A stretch of 64,000 bases of DNA from positions 98,270,668 through 98,334,667 of the forward strand of contig NC_088203.1 in NCBI RefSeq assembly GCF_037126465.1, read 5' to 3'. Position 1 is the stretch's first letter; each line of letters starts with the position of its first letter. Below are positions 22,809-35,699 of the stretch, one piece after another. A model generated the notes under the pieces. It saw only the letters and a list, made by a program, of their open reading frames with translations, searched no databases and was not told the origin of the DNA. The DNA comes from Ornithodoros turicata. Lineage: Eukaryota; Arthropoda; Arachnida; Ixodida; Argasidae. The position numbers and the translations under genes were made by a program.

Positions 22809-22888
22809 CGGAATAGCAAGCCGGCGTCTCGTTTGGCTGACCGTTCCCCCCTCGTTTTGCTTTGTTTTAATAAATATATCCCCCCCCC
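22809..22888 (+). mobile_element. LINE 3' tail
   Basis: Begins GGAATAGCAAGCCGGCGTCT, then GGCTGACC, a T-rich run, AATAAATATATC and a C-run. Same tail as at 58559-58642 and its minus-strand relatives. Confidence 0.65.
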
Positions 22889-24159
22889 AAATAATATTAG
22901 CCGTTTTGCGTTGCTTAGGCCCAGTTTTACTACGCTGGCTAATTTTGAAGAGAGATCAACGGTAGCTGAATTCTTTAAATTCTGTGTTAGCGCCGCGAAA
23001 CAACTGTGGCTATAAGTGGCGTACAGACGTGGACAAATGGAGAGAGGACAGTAGCAAGGAGTGGGGGACACCGGGTGGGGGTAGCTGGAAATAGTTAACA
23101 ATCGATTCTTTTTTAGCAGCGTGAGTTAACCGAGTAGTGAAGATCGATGATAGATGAGGATTTTGAATGGATTAATTAAATTTTTGAATGGCTAAACCAA
23201 TTTCAGTACAAAATGGTTCTAATGCAAAATGATCTGCATGTTTTGATTATATATCCAGTGAAGATGACTCAATATATTGGGGGTTCTGGTTCATTTGCGT
23301 GCACCAGCTGGAACCTGAAGTGAAAGGTACGTGCATAAGTTTCTCTTTCTTATGAATTGCATGCCCTTTATTTTTCACAAATCTCACAATTTAATGTCTC
23401 TCTACAATTAGAATGCGAACTCATTTAGATCACTTTCTAGGGGTTTTGAAAGTTGGTGAATGCATATTCACATTATACCTTTCAAGAAAAAGCCTAATAC
23501 TGAAGCACTAGAAAATTTAAATAGTAAAAGCAGTTCAAACTTGTCTGGTTTATCCAAAATGCATTCTCTCACTTACATTCGTATTGGAGAGAGCCATAAC
23601 AATAAGTTTCTGTCTCGTTTTCTAAATTTCCCCATTCATCACCATCAGTGTATTTGTTGTTTTTGTCTTTTTCCTGAATCTGTAGATTATATAACTAAAA
23701 CTACTAAAATATTCTCCTTATTTAATAATTTTATTGAATAAAAGTTGCAACACCCTTTATGAACTGCCATTTGTATGATTTGCATGACTCCTGAATCAAA
23801 GCTGTTTGTCACACATATTTGCGCTTTCATGGCAACATCAGCTTCAATAAAACTAACGTGCGCTTCCAGTGTCACATATTGAATTTCGTTTCCCGACACT
23901 GTGGTAATGGGCATGCTCCATACTTGATGCATAGTTTTCTTTGTTTTTTTTTGTTTGTTTGTGTGTTTTTTTACGTTATGCAGTACACAAGGCAAAAATT
24001 ACGTTGGTGGCTGCTTATTGTTGCTCATTATGAAGTTCTCATCAAATGATGTGTCATGGTCTTAAGGATAACAAAATAACGACGATATTCTAATTACTCA
24101 ACTGTTCTTTTCAATTAAAGTTACAAAAATAACTACCCATGTAAATACCTTGGAAGTTC
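22889..24159. other. AT-rich, no feature recognised
   Basis: No protein similarity was recognised. A T-rich run lies at 23939-23972. The nearby P-element transposase may start within the last few hundred bases, but its N-terminal THAP finger could not be read. Confidence 0.35.
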
Positions 24160-26520
24160 ACTATACCACCAAGTTGAGTAACGAGATTCTTGCTGCCACC
24201 TCCTGCTGTAGGGCTGCATCGCAAGTGCAGGACACACCTGTCAAAGCATTCTTGATAAAGGAAATGAAGCGGTTGCCAACCTCCAGACAAAGAGGAAAAA
24301 AAAGATAGGATAAAAAAACTACAGCAACGAAGGCGTCGCATGAAGCTCGAGACTGCATAGCTCGAAAATGTGATTGATGACCAGACATTGAAAACCATCA
24401 TTCTTCAAGAGAATGCTGTTGTGTCCAGCCTGGCAGGGGAAAAGAGAAACCTGCTAATGAGGCGTGCTCGAAAAGGGACGAGGAGCGCACCATCTAAAAA
24501 TAATAATAATAAAAAGTTCAGAACTCGGTGCATTTGCACTGACGCTGCATTTCTATTCAAGCCGGGCGTATGACTATGTGAGAAAGACATTCGACACCTG
24601 CTTGCCCAACCCGGGGGCGCTCAGAAAATAGTACGTATCGATTGCTGGAACTCCTGGATTTTCTTGAGAGAGGCCAAAGAAGCACTAAAAATGAAAGTAC
24701 GTGACACTGTAGCAAACAGCACACAAACATTATGCAGCATGACGGTATAGATGAGATGGCAATCCGCGATCACACAGGATGGGATGCAGAAAGCATGCAC
24801 GGTTATGTGGACTTTGGTACAGGTGCCGCAACAGACAGCTCTGTAGCGAATGAAGTCTTTGTCATTATTCTTGTTTCTATCAACAGCAGATGGAAGCTTC
24901 CACTGGGGTACATTTTAGTTGATGCGGGGTTTCCGGGGAGCAACGAGCAAATCTTGTCCGCCAAGATCTTCCCACGGCCCAGAAAGCAGGGGCTGGAGTG
25001 GTCTCACTCACTGGTGATGGAGCTGCAGCCAACGTTGCTACACCTAGAAGCCTAGGATGCAGTCTCAACCATGAAACTAGACTCAAAACAAGCTTTTCGC
25101 ATCCAGATTCTGGGCAACCGGTTGTGGCGTTTTTAGATGCCTGCCATTTCAACAATGATGGGGGCATAGTGCGCCGGAGTCACATTCAGGAACTCCATAC
25201 CCTTAAACAAAAGGAAGGCATCCACGCTGCAAATAAGCTACGACAAGCTCACATTAATTGGAGGAAACAGCCAATGAAAGTCCGCCTGGCAGCTCAGCTC
25301 CTCAGTACATCCGTTGCTGACGCACTCAAGGAATGCCGTGAGCTCTCACCACCTGGCTTTGCAGAAACCGAGAACACGGTAGAATTCATCCGCATAATCA
25401 ACAACTGCTTCGACATATTGAATTCACGGTACATAAGACAGCCACCATGGAAAAAGCCGCTTTGTCCGGCAAACATTAATGAAACCAGAAAGTTTATCCA
25501 AGAAGCATCTAAGTATATCTGAACACTTCGAACTGATAGAGATGGATCACGTCTGCTGGAGTCTAATTGCAAGACAGGCTTCCTTGGATTTCTTGTTTGC
25601 CTTAACAGCATTGATCTCCTCTGCAAGAATTTGGTGGAAAATACATCAAAACTAAAGTGTCTTCCAGCATACAAGGCTAGCGAAGACCCTCTGGAACTCT
25701 TTTTCTTTTTTCGCGCAATTTGTGGTTACGCAAGATGTAACAACAGCCCAACTGTTTCTCAGTTTGCGTCAGCATTCAAGAAACTGATAGTTCAAAATGA
25801 GATTGGAAGCAGAACTTCTGGCAACCGTCTTCCTGTTTTACAACGTAACAATTCTCAATGTGTCGAGCTGAACCATGCATCGCTATGAGGATGCCATTAA
25901 TTGGTCGGTCTACACAACGAAGCCGACAATCTGCAGATGATGGCTAAGTCCCATTAGCAGTCAATCACAGCTACCTCCCGCAACCTAGTGCCCTGTCAGA
26001 CTTTGCACATAGGGTTGTCACGTACATAGCCGGCTATGTAGTACGGTATCTGCAATCTTGGTACCTGAAGTGCGAAATCTGTGTTTCTGCCGTTACAGTG
26101 CCTGCAGCTTGTGTCTGTGAACACTCTCTTATTCGTCAGAAGAGTGTCGGTTGATTATCGTACCCATCCGAGGGCGTAATTGAAGTGTGCATGCAAAGTG
26201 GAAGGATGTTCCGGTCCCCTGTAGAACGATCCGGACTCAAATCAAGGATGGTGATTGAGAGGATGCTTGAGCATGTTATTCATGGCAACACATTTGACTC
26301 ACTTCGAGATAATTACGTGATTGAGCAGGCACCTCTTGAGAGCCATTATTACCATCGAATGAAAAGCATAGCGTACAAGTATTTAGACATACGCCTGCGC
26401 CATGGATCGAGGGAAGCAACAGCCAGCCTGCATAAAGAACACATACGTCAAATGTTCACAAAACTGACATTGTTCAAAGGCTGGTTTCAGGCACAACGGG
26501 GCCTGTACATTATTTCATAG
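24160..26520 (+). pseudogene. P-element / THAP9-like transposase relic
   Basis: A decayed DNA transposase of the P superfamily, read across several frames. In order: FALTLHFYSSRAYDYVRKTF (24533 on), YVDFGTGAATDSS (about 24803) with WKLPLGYILVD, LTGDGAAANV (about 25004; GTP/catalytic region), FLDACHFNNDGG and LHTLKQKEGIHAANKLRQAH (25190 on), KVRLAAQLLSTSVADALKEC, FIRIINNCFDILNSR, TGFLGFLVCLNSIDLL (about 25575), ASEDPLELFFFFRAICGYAR (25678 on), NNSPTVSQFASAFKKLI, and a C-terminal HYYHRMKSIAYKYLDIRLRH (26344 on). Frameshifts and stops separate the frames at 24732-25055, 24998-25522, 25631-25888 and 26185-26520. Terminal repeats were not identified. Confidence 0.85.
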
Positions 26521-26599
26521 CTACATTGTAAGCTCTGGTTCGGCGTGTTGCGTGGACCTTCCCACCTGGCCATCCCTATTGATTCTCCTCTTGACCAAG

Positions 26600-27216
26600 C
26601 CAGCATCCGACCACCCCATAGCAGGCAGGCGGCACCGGGACCACCGTTCCTCCAGGGACACGCACAGTGAGCTCTACCACCGGCCTCCCCGTGCTTAACG
26701 ACGGTCCTCCTCTACAACTCCCAGGCGACAACCCTTCGAGCTCACCGCTCACGTACCCGTTGCGGTACTGTCGCATTCGCGCCCACGCCACTTCAGCCCT
26801 TCACAGGAACCCGCCCGGCTTACACCGCCCTTGCCCACGCCATCATGCAGCTGCTCTACCCACTGACATAACCACAAGCCATATGCCCAGCCGTCCCTTG
26901 TCCATGTGTCGTCCTTATTCTCCTCTTCGTGGTATCAACGCGAACCTCAATCCCATGCACCGCTCCGCGTCGGAGTGGGGGAGTGATGTGGCGGCACGTG
27001 AACGACGACGATGTGACCCTGTTGCCACGCGCTACCTCATCAGTTCTACCGGCACCGTCCTAGCGTGAGGCCACGAACACCTGCCCGCTCAGACATTCCA
27101 TCACCGCCCGTCAGGACTCATGTAGAGGAACACCATCTCCTCAACACTCTCAACTATTCTTGGTAATGTGTTCAATGAAGCAATAAACTAGTGACCAGAG
27201 GTGCTCGCAGTCACAA
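26600..27216 (+). mobile_element. Possible 3' end of an LTR retrotransposon
   Basis: A GC-rich stretch leads to GGGGGAGTGATGTGGCGG at 26977, which looks like a polypurine tract followed by a TG-starting LTR, as in many gypsy elements. AATAAA at 27181 fits an LTR polyadenylation signal. No reverse transcriptase is attached and a second LTR was not found, so this is tentative. Confidence 0.25.
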
Positions 27217-28899
27217 AGTGTAATAGTACTTAGCATAGTTCCCAGAGCTGCGTTCACTCGGTTGTCTCTCTGGAGACTCTGCTAAGTGGCTGCACGCACC
27301 TCTGGACATGAAAGTGAAACACAACGGTGTTATGTTTCATATATGTCGCGGGAGTTGAGAGACAGTATTTCTTCGTCTCCGACAGTCACGTGTCCAAGGC
27401 TGTGAAGCAAAAGATATGATGCAAAATTAACGTGCCGAAATGGTGGAGCAACATTTTCGAGCGCTAAGCGTGGGCTGGTGTGTGATGACCGAGTGTCCAC
27501 CTGCCAGAAGGCTACGGATGTACGGTTGAGCACACGACTAGAGAGAAGCGACTGTTGTTACTTCAGAGAAGGTAAAAGCTTTAATCATTGTCTCCAATAA
27601 TGCTGTCATGACGAAGTGTTCGCATGATGGGTCAGCCAAAATTGTGCCAAATTCAATTATTAACTGCCTGCAATTATCTAGGCATAACTTTAAATATTTA
27701 TCTCTGAACGACAACATTCAACAAATAAAATAACACAACGCAGGCTAGCTGAACAACTGACCCAGAAAGCAGGACACACACAGGTTCTTTGCATCTCAAG
27801 ATCTCAAGGGGGTCGCCATGTTGTTTGGGTCACGTGGGCGGACCACGTGGTGGACAGGAGTATCCTTGTGAATTCTGCGCGCCGGAGGCTACGCGAGCTC
27901 CCCATAGAAAAGCATACGAAGGTCCGCTCCGCGTGTTCCTTTCCTCCATGCTTTTATCCGGGGCCACCGCCATCTTTGTAGATGGAGACGAACTTCAATA
28001 AAATATCTATTAAAAAAAAAGATTATTCGTACAGAACCTCATGTATGTCTTAAGACAAGCGCTGTACAGTAAACGAAATACCGTGAACTCTAGTTTGTTT
28101 TCACGTTAAGGGCCCTTAAGGCTGTGTGCGCTCAAATGGAAAGCTGAGCTCTCGTAAATCCTGCGACGTTCATCCTAGGCGTGCCTAGCCAAATGCAAAG
28201 CAAGCTTAGGAAGCAGAGCTTTTAAGACCAGTTGGTTAATAGCCCTAAAGGTCAAGGAAGGGTAAACTTCTTCTTTACCGTGCCATCCTCTTATCTAGAG
28301 TGTCGGCCGCACTGTAGCTTTATTTTCAGTCCCCTGAGAGGCCTGGCGTAAAATATGCCCTCAGTGCTCGTGCACGAAGTTTGTCTGTTTGTTTGTTTGT
28401 AAGAAAGAAAAAGAAAGGGAGAGGAGAAATTAAAAACAAAGGAGAGAACTCGTCTTCCGACGAAATGTGGGGATTAATGATACGTTTATTTATCGAGACG
28501 TGCCTGCTAGGGCTCTTTGAGGACTAGATAGAGCTTTACTAGGAAGGGCGAAAAGCTTTGTGTTTCGTTTTCAGTTAGTGCAGCTTGAATTTCATCGATT
28601 CGGAATTCGAAAGACTAATTGTCCGAGAGATACCGTCATTATCGATCGCTCTCCACTACGCGACGCACCGTGATTGGCGTAATTAAGAAGAAAAACAGAA
28701 TAAGGAACCTGACCTAATTGTTTTCTTTACAAACGCCCTCGTCACAATTGCGTCACTTTTATGATAGTTTGCGATAAAATTCCCTTTGCTCTAATATCAC
28801 TCCTTCGTGAACGCCCGAGTGCGTCCTCCTTTCACAGGACTCTGAAACACCTCGTACTTGCGCAACCAATTAATATTTGTTATGCACAAGTCACACCCA
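27217..28899. other. No gene recognised; possible poly(A) retrocopy end
   Basis: At 27995-28019 the sequence CAATAAAATATC followed by an A-run looks like the polyadenylated end of a retroposed transcript that could start near 27780, but its source is unknown. The rest shows no recognised feature apart from TTTG repeats near 28380-28400. Confidence 0.25.
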
Positions 28900-30441
28900 C
28901 ACTCCCAGAAAAAAGGCAGTATGGGAAACTCCCTTCGGGGAGTTCGCGCTCGTCACACATATGACTCCCTTTTGGGTGTTTAGGCTGCTCCCCTTCTAAG
29001 GGGAGTACTCCCTCTGGTTCCTCTATGTTTATATTCATCTATGTATATTCATTTGCTTTGGCAAAATAAATAAATGTCAAATGTCAAGGGCGTTTTCCTG
29101 ACTCCCTTGCAAAGCGTGTTCCCCGACTCCCCTTCCGTAGGGAGTCCCTTGGACTCCCTATTCCTTAGGGTGTTCTCCTGACACACTTCCTGCAGGTGTT
29201 CCCTTGACTGCCCCACACAAGCACATTGCAGAGAACACTAAGCGGTCTGTTTTCCACTCTCTCATTAAGTGATGGCACTTCATTGGTATTTTTTGTTTTG
29301 TTTTTTGTGCAGATACTGATCTCCGTTGCACCACGATACAAAAAAATAATAAAAAAATACCGCACTTGCCCCAAAACACGAACAGCTGCACTGCCTCTCC
29401 GTCTTTCTATTGCACAATAATCTAAGTAGTCCCACAAAAGTGCCTAAGCGGAACATTTTTAGGAAAATGTCTTCCCGGGAGCAGCACCCCGAAGGGTACT
29501 GCCCCGTCGGTAGTTTTTTAGCCCGCGCAATCCAAGACACGGTCCAGTCGGGGCGAGGACCGTGTTATCAATGAGCCCTTCTCCCCCTTGCCTCCCTCTC
29601 GGCGTACGCCGATTTGAAGGGAGACCTGAACATATACCTCAGAAGCCCACATTGGGATTGCAGTACTATACGACCCACAATTTTACAACCCGCTCCTGGA
29701 GTACAAAGGAGCGAAGCACTTTCATAACGGTGACAGATATACGCCTCATCAACTCGCAGTGCATCTGCAGAAACTGGAAGGCACTTAGCGCTACAGAACG
29801 GATATGCTTTAGGTAAGACATTGCGTTTCTAACATGACCTGCCGCTTCCCATGTCATAAATAATATATATTATTATATTATTATTATATTATATAATAAT
29901 CATATTTTCCCTCAAACGAAACGACCGATACGAGTGTCAATTACGATTATAACAAGAAAGACTACATTGTAGAGGCGGCACCTTTATGAGCATAAGAAAA
30001 CAAGATGTAGGCTCCACCATCATGCTTGGAAAGTTGCAGTAGCTGTTCCTCACTACGTAATCTTGGGCCCTTTCCAAAGATATCTGCCACCAACGCCTTT
30101 TATAGTCAGGACTTGTGAAAAGTAAATGTCCTCTGCAAGCATGCAACTAGTTTGGCCATATCAGACATATGCTTGTATGTGCTCTTCTTCTTCTTTTTTT
30201 TATATTATTTGTAAGGCGTGTCTCGATAATCTTAACAAATAAATAAAAATACGAACTGCACTGTTGCATAGCCTGGAAGGACCTCCTCAAACATTGGGGA
30301 GTGGGGTTAACACCCCTTCATGAAGGGAGTCTACGCAACACACCGCATTACGGAAGGGTGTCGCTGCAACGCCCTCTCTCTGTTCGCGAGGGCGTCCGAG
30401 CATCATTTGACTCCGTTTCGACTCCCTTTTTTCTAAGAGTG
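28900..30441. mobile_element. TIR element, CACTC ends, about 1.54 kb
   Basis: The left end CACTCCCAGAAAAAAGGCAG at 28900 is matched by the complement of the right end (CACTCTTAGAAAAAAGGGAG) at 30441. Both flanks read CA (28898-28899 and 30442-30443). Short GGGAGT/ACTCCC words are scattered inside, as in the unit at 41540-42076. No transposase frame was recognised; the interior includes a TA-rich patch (29858-29903). Confidence 0.5.
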
Positions 30442-32084
30442 CATCACCTCCGATATACATTAAACACTCTAACAAGCCCGTACATGATGTGATGTGAATA
30501 AAGAAAAAAAAAGGGGATGTGAGTTTCGACGAAGTCAAACTGGCTACCCCAGTACACTTAATACAGAAAGTACGCCCGTACATGAAACAATTATACTCCA
30601 ATTGCATTCCCTAGCACAAGACACGCGGACAAAGTTGTTTGGACCTGATGGGCGTCTGCCATGAGGCAACTCCATATTCCAAGCATTCTAGTGTTGCCCC
30701 TCTACCAGTGTATCCTCCGAAATGAGTGCACAGCAGACTACCGAGCTAGTTACGATCTACGCGTAGCCTGCTCGCCCTAAGTGCACAGCTTGGAGGCGTA
30801 GCAATTAACTAACGAGCAATGCCGTTGAGGCGTTGTTCAGAGGCTCAGCGCTGAACGCTCTTGTGCCATAACTGCCTCCGCTTCATTCATTTCCCAAGGG
30901 TTTCTGTAATGCTAATGGGAAGCTAACGATTAACAGGAATGCTGTGTGTGTGTGCAGGTCTGCGCGTTCATGTCTGTGTTTGCAAGTGTTATTTTAACGA
31001 TTACTTGACTACAAATTTTGACTTTCTGGAAAATATGTTTCGAGTGAAGGCTGCAATCTGCTGATTTGCATACATTCGAAAATATTATTCTGAAGAGCTC
31101 GCGAAGTAGTTCAATAATTAAGGCATCGCACTGCATCTGTTCTTGCAAACCTAAATGTACTATATATTGGGCGATTCGCTGCGAGATCGACCTATAGGGG
31201 GCAACACCGTCACCTTTCTACTGTGGATAACACGCCGGCCGATGTTCGGAGTTGATGGTTCTTTTCCGTAATTCTAGTGTATATTCACCGGAAGATGACT
31301 TGTACCGCGATGGTACGATACCGTTCGGTTCCCCAATGCTCCACCTATACTGCACTGAACGCGAAAAATAAACGCGTAAAAGGAGACGAAGCGAGGAAGC
31401 TACCCACACTACGGTAGTTCATAGTTTTTCCGTAACGCGCACACACCGTTCGATCTCGGGGCGAATATCTTTCCGCAGACTAATAATAATAACTACTTGT
31501 TCATTCATGCATTCCACGACAGCAGAGAAGTCTTCGACACAAGTACGCCGTGAATGGAGCAATTCCATTTCAAAGAGATGAAAGACACTTTTTTAGCCAC
31601 ACGCACATTTGGTATAGCTATGGCACATAGCGCATTTGGACAGATGGCGCCACGGAAGCCGTGGGCGCGGACAAGTTTATGACTCCTGTTCCTAGTGTAT
31701 AGCACGCTGGCAGCTCGGAGTATACGTAGTAAAGCATACTTGCCCTTGGTGAATAGGAGTTCCTTCGCAAGTGGCGGTCCCACCCTTCCCTCCTTGTGCG
31801 CGACGGGGACATTTCCATATGTTGATACTTTGGTGACTGTAAATATAAGTAAATTGCGTATGGTAGTTGTAGATAATGTATAGATAGCTGGGTTTTATGC
31901 GCGCATCTCTCTTGAGCGTGTGTCTATGTGTTTATATAGAGAAGCTGTGGAGACTGTGTTACCCGTGTACAGTGTAGTATATAACTGTTGAGTTCCTTAG
32001 TTGCTTGTTGCTTGATAAGTTCCTCGTGTCTTCAATAAATTTGTCCTACAACAAGCATAGCACCGGGCGTGTCTGCAAGCTGGG
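30442..32084. other. No gene recognised; possible LTR-like end
   Basis: No protein similarity was recognised. Around 31970-32052 a TATATAA word is followed by a CAATAAATTTG word and CTACAACA, an arrangement possible for an LTR, but no partner LTR or coding part was found. Confidence 0.2.
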
Positions 32085-32151
32085 AGGGGGGGGGGGGCAT
32101 GTTTATTCAAAGAAGAAAGGTTAGTGAGGCGTACGCCGACTTGCTATTCCT
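32085..32151 (-). mobile_element. LINE 3' tail, minus strand
   Basis: A G-run at 32086-32097, then TGTTTATT and AAAGGTTAG and ending CGACTTGCTATTCC; the complement is the GGAATAGCAAG...C-run tail. The following 500 bp to about 32650 may be more of the same element on the minus strand, but no domain was recognised there. Confidence 0.55.
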
Positions 32152-33029
32152 TAAAAAAATAAGAGAAATAAAACGAACAAGAAAAGAAAAGCGAAAAACA
32201 AAAAAGGGGCCTTGAAGGCTGGTCGAGATGCTGGAGGCTTGAAGAAAGCGCAAGAGGGTAGTCGTAACCGCCCCCCTGGTTGTACAGGAAAGGGTAAGGA
32301 CGTCGTAAGCGGCGTTGGAGGACGAGTCATTGAGAAAGATACCGGTTGCAGGATAATACGTAGTGCTTCATGACGGCTTCCACGCGACAAGTTCTGCAGT
32401 TGGGGGAATCGTCTGGCGCATTTTATACAGGACTGAGGGTGTGTGTGCAACATTCATTCGAAGACGATGGAGGAGTGACTTTTCAGCTCTATCGCAACGA
32501 CAGGCAATAACAAAGTTCTGCAAGGGGTCAATGAGACGTAAGAAATGGTCATATGAGGTAGAGTCCTATCGAATCTGCCGGGTACGGACACAGCGCCAAC
32601 GGCGAATATGCAGGCACCAGGCAGAGGCCGTTAAGGCTGCGGTCCCACTCCTCGCCTGAAAACGGGCGTTTCCGTAACAAGATTCCGCCGCTGGTGTTTG
32701 GTGTAAAAAAATATATGTGTAAGTGAGCATACGCGCCTATGACCGGCCAATCGGTTTGCGCGTTCTTTCCCACATAAACAGAGTACTGCAGTGGCCATGT
32801 CAGTTTTTGATGTGAATATGTCTTATAAATTTCCAACCACACGGAATGGGTTCTTGTAGCTTTGGGACTTTCCCATGAAACGGTTCATCTTGTTGGACCA
32901 ACTCCCTATAACCTTGATGGAGATCGAGCTCTCCGGAAGGTAGTTCCTCGCGCATTGTCCAGCTGAGTTCAATGGCTTTCCAAACAGTTGTCATGTTTGA
33001 GAAAATGAAAGAGAAAGATAAAGACAGAG

Positions 33030-33123
33030 GGGGGGGGGGGGGGGAGAGATATATTTATTAGACGAACAGGAAAAAAAAACGAGGGAAAGGTCAGCCAAAC
33101 GGGACGTCGGCTTGCTATTCCGG
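33030..33123 (-). mobile_element. LINE 3' tail, minus strand
   Basis: A G-run, ATATATTTATTAG, an A-rich run, AGGTCAGCCAAACGGGACGT and GGCTTGCTATTCC: the complement of the tail at 22809-22888. It is followed on the right by an A-rich, low-complexity stretch (33130-33300) including AAAT repeats. Confidence 0.65.
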
Positions 33124-34207
33124 AAAGTAAGAAATAACAAATAAATAAAAAGAAAAGAAAAGAATGAAAGCAAGAAAGAAAGAAATAAGAAGGAATAGTA
33201 AATAAATAAATAAATAAATAAAGGTTAAGAAGTGAGAAATAAATAAAAACAAAAAAGAAATTAGGAAATAAATGATAAACTAACAAAGGATGAAAGAAGG
33301 ATGAGGTAGATTAGAGACAAAGATGGCAAAAAAAAAAAAGCAGATGACTAACAAATGGTGAAAGAATGATTAGATGGATTACAGAAGATGACTTTAACAG
33401 GAAATCATGAGGTTAATGCGTTGAGGGTGAGAGTGGGGCACTGAAGAATGAGATTGCACGTGGAGTTCACACCGACAAGACAGACACCGAGGGTAAGATG
33501 TGGGACAGGGGCGCTTACACAGTGTCCTAGCTTATTGCGCCTCTTCTCTTTTTTATTTTATTTTCTTTCTTTTTTTATTATAGACACAACATGTTACATC
33601 AGTTGTTTAGGGGTGGCCAAAAAGCGGCAATACTGCAGCTTGACGAGGGCACGCCCCTTTAATAACGTGCAGCAGCATCACAACAATTGTATAACTGGCT
33701 GTAATAAAGCAAATCGCAAAACAAATCGCTAGCACTGCTCAATGTGAATTCACAATAACAGACATAACAAAAACTGAAAAAATGTAACGAAAGTAATCAG
33801 AAATTGAGGTTACAGAGATGACTCTGATGCAAGGCATAGTAACAAAACATTAGTCGCAAGAGACATTGCAAGTTGTCAGAATTCAAACATGGCTCTCAGA
33901 GTTGTAAATTATGTATTCGCAAAATCGATACCGTTCTTGGTGTACTTAATAAGAACTGTTGCAATATTATACTGTATTAATTGTGTACCGAAATTAGTTC
34001 GCAATCGGAGTACATTCCAGTAGGCTGCCTGGTGTGTCCTTTGGGTGAATTGTGACTGCAGGTTGAAGAGCGACAGTATTACTAAGTTGTTATTTTTTAC
34101 GGCCGATATATAGAGCTTGAAAAGGAGGTATTCATAGTATTGATGTACTTTCATGATACGAAGTTGTGTAAATAATTCCACAGTGTGATAGCCAGGTGGC
34201 ACACCAG
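33124..34207. other. Low-complexity and unrecognised sequence
   Basis: A-rich and T-rich low complexity (33130-33300, 33540-33580), then sequence with no recognised domain. The minus-strand LINE begins abruptly near 34208, after which similarity to the 57340 copy is clear. Confidence 0.35.
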
Positions 34208-35330
34208 CAATTTCCAGCTGGCACCTGGAGTGCGCAAGGGGAAGGACAGTTTGCTGCTCAGTGCCGTGGACTTGCCGAGCAAGAGCGTCAGCGCGATCAT
34301 TGCCTGAAATTCCGACATGGCTGGGAATCCTTTGGAACACCACGCCGTGTCCCAGGGAAGTCATCCCCATATCATTGTCATCATGTATTTCTCTCTCTCT
34401 CTCTCTCCTAGGGATACAAGTTCAGAGGGCAGGGCAATGATCGTGGTGTAGGTGTCACTGATGACTGCAGCAGAGTAAGAGGCCAGCGCCTCCAGAGTCA
34501 CTTTACTGTTGGTGAGGATCGTCCAGGCCCTGGGCGCCAACGAGGAGACATGTCTCAAAGCGGTCAGTAGTGCGAATGCCTCGGCCTCAGCAGATGACAT
34601 AAGAGGGAGCTTGAAGCCGTGCTCAGCTTCATCCTCTGGGATACAGAAGGCAGCAGACGACCCAACTACAGAAACTGACGCATCGGTGTATACTTGGGTT
34701 CGATTCCGGTGGTGATTGTAGATGTGGTGCAAGGTCAGTTGGCAAGCCACAGCTGTTGGCACAACCTTCTTTTTCTTAAGGCCTGGAATTGACGTTTGTA
34801 TACAGTGGGATAGTGAAGCGTCCACATGGGTGGCGCATAGGAGGGCTGGGCCGAGGTTGATGTTGAGGGGATGTTGCTTCGTAAATGGCAAATAGCTTGA
34901 CCGAATGCAGATGCGGGATAACGTTGCGCAATGTCACAGAGGTAATGGGCTGGATGGCGGGCAAGATAGCGTGTTCACGCGGGTAAGGCGACGCTATCGC
35001 GAAGAATAAGCACCGATGGTTCGCGTGCCTCCGCCAAGACAGAGAAGGTTTCCGTTGTCTTTGGCACTTCCAAACAGAGACGGAGGCTTCTGGCTTGGAT
35101 ATTGAGCAACTCCCGCTCGTGAGTGTTGAAGATGCCATAAAGGACAGGCAGGCTATAGCGCATAACGCCAAGCAACAGGGAGCAGTGGACACGATGGAGG
35201 TCTGCACAGGGCGGGCCCCATGCGGATCCACAGAGGTGCTGGAGCACATTACAGTAGATGCGGGCGCTAGCAGAGAGGGAGTTGATCTGCCCCGACCATG
35301 GCAGTCCCCTATCAATGATTATGCCGATGA
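34208..35330 (-). pseudogene. LINE ORF2 fragment: RT end and RNase H
   Basis: A minus-strand copy of the LINE family seen at 57340-58465. From high to low coordinate: RT end LPVLYGIFNTHERELLNIQA and ARSLRLCLEVP (34975-35247 frame), the linker HSVKLFAIYEATSPQ, then RNase H with YTDASVSVVGSSAAF, SSAEAEAFALLTALRHV, LTNSKVTLEALAS (second catalytic Asp changed to Asn) and SHVGISGNDRADALA. Frames change several times and the 3' part is missing below 34208. An insertion of another LINE tail at about 34355-34407 interrupts the RNase H. Confidence 0.85.
34355..34407 (+). mobile_element. ~50-bp LINE tail inserted in an older LINE
   Basis: AGTCATCCCCATATCATTGT, then CATCATGTATTTC and CT repeats, almost identical to 60426-60481, the tail of the LINE at 58774. 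It breaks the minus-strand RNase H between SELVSLG and HGVVFQ, residues that are adjacent in the 57485 copy. Flanking CCCAGGGA (34347-34354) and CCTAGGGA (34408-34415) look like an 8-bp target duplication with one change. Confidence 0.75.
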
Positions 35331-35699
35331 TATTGAATGAAGTATGTCGGACAAGTCCTTTTTTGTGGCTGTGGGAACAAGAGATAGGAAATCGTGAAAA
35401 AAAAATTGTTTAGAAACTGATAAAATTACATGAGGCAAATTCTGGGATACTGCCTCAGTGTCAAGTATTCTAGTCTTTCGCGTTGCAGGAACTCGAAAAC
35501 TTTCCGTAAGACGTTCCTTCCATCTGCAACGCCCTTGACTCTTGCCTTTGTGAAGGGATAATAGGCTAGTGGGGTAGCCCAAGTCCGAATGGTTATTTTG
35601 GGTGTACGGATTTTGTAGGGAACTTGTTTAGACACGGCCCCTCGATCGCTCTCTAGAGAAGCAACCGAGGGGCCGTGGTTTAGAGAAAGCCGAGCTGCT

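Noticed and set aside
34196..34715. Plus-strand open frames in 34-35 kb
   Set aside because: Complement of LINE RNase H; no domain on this strand.
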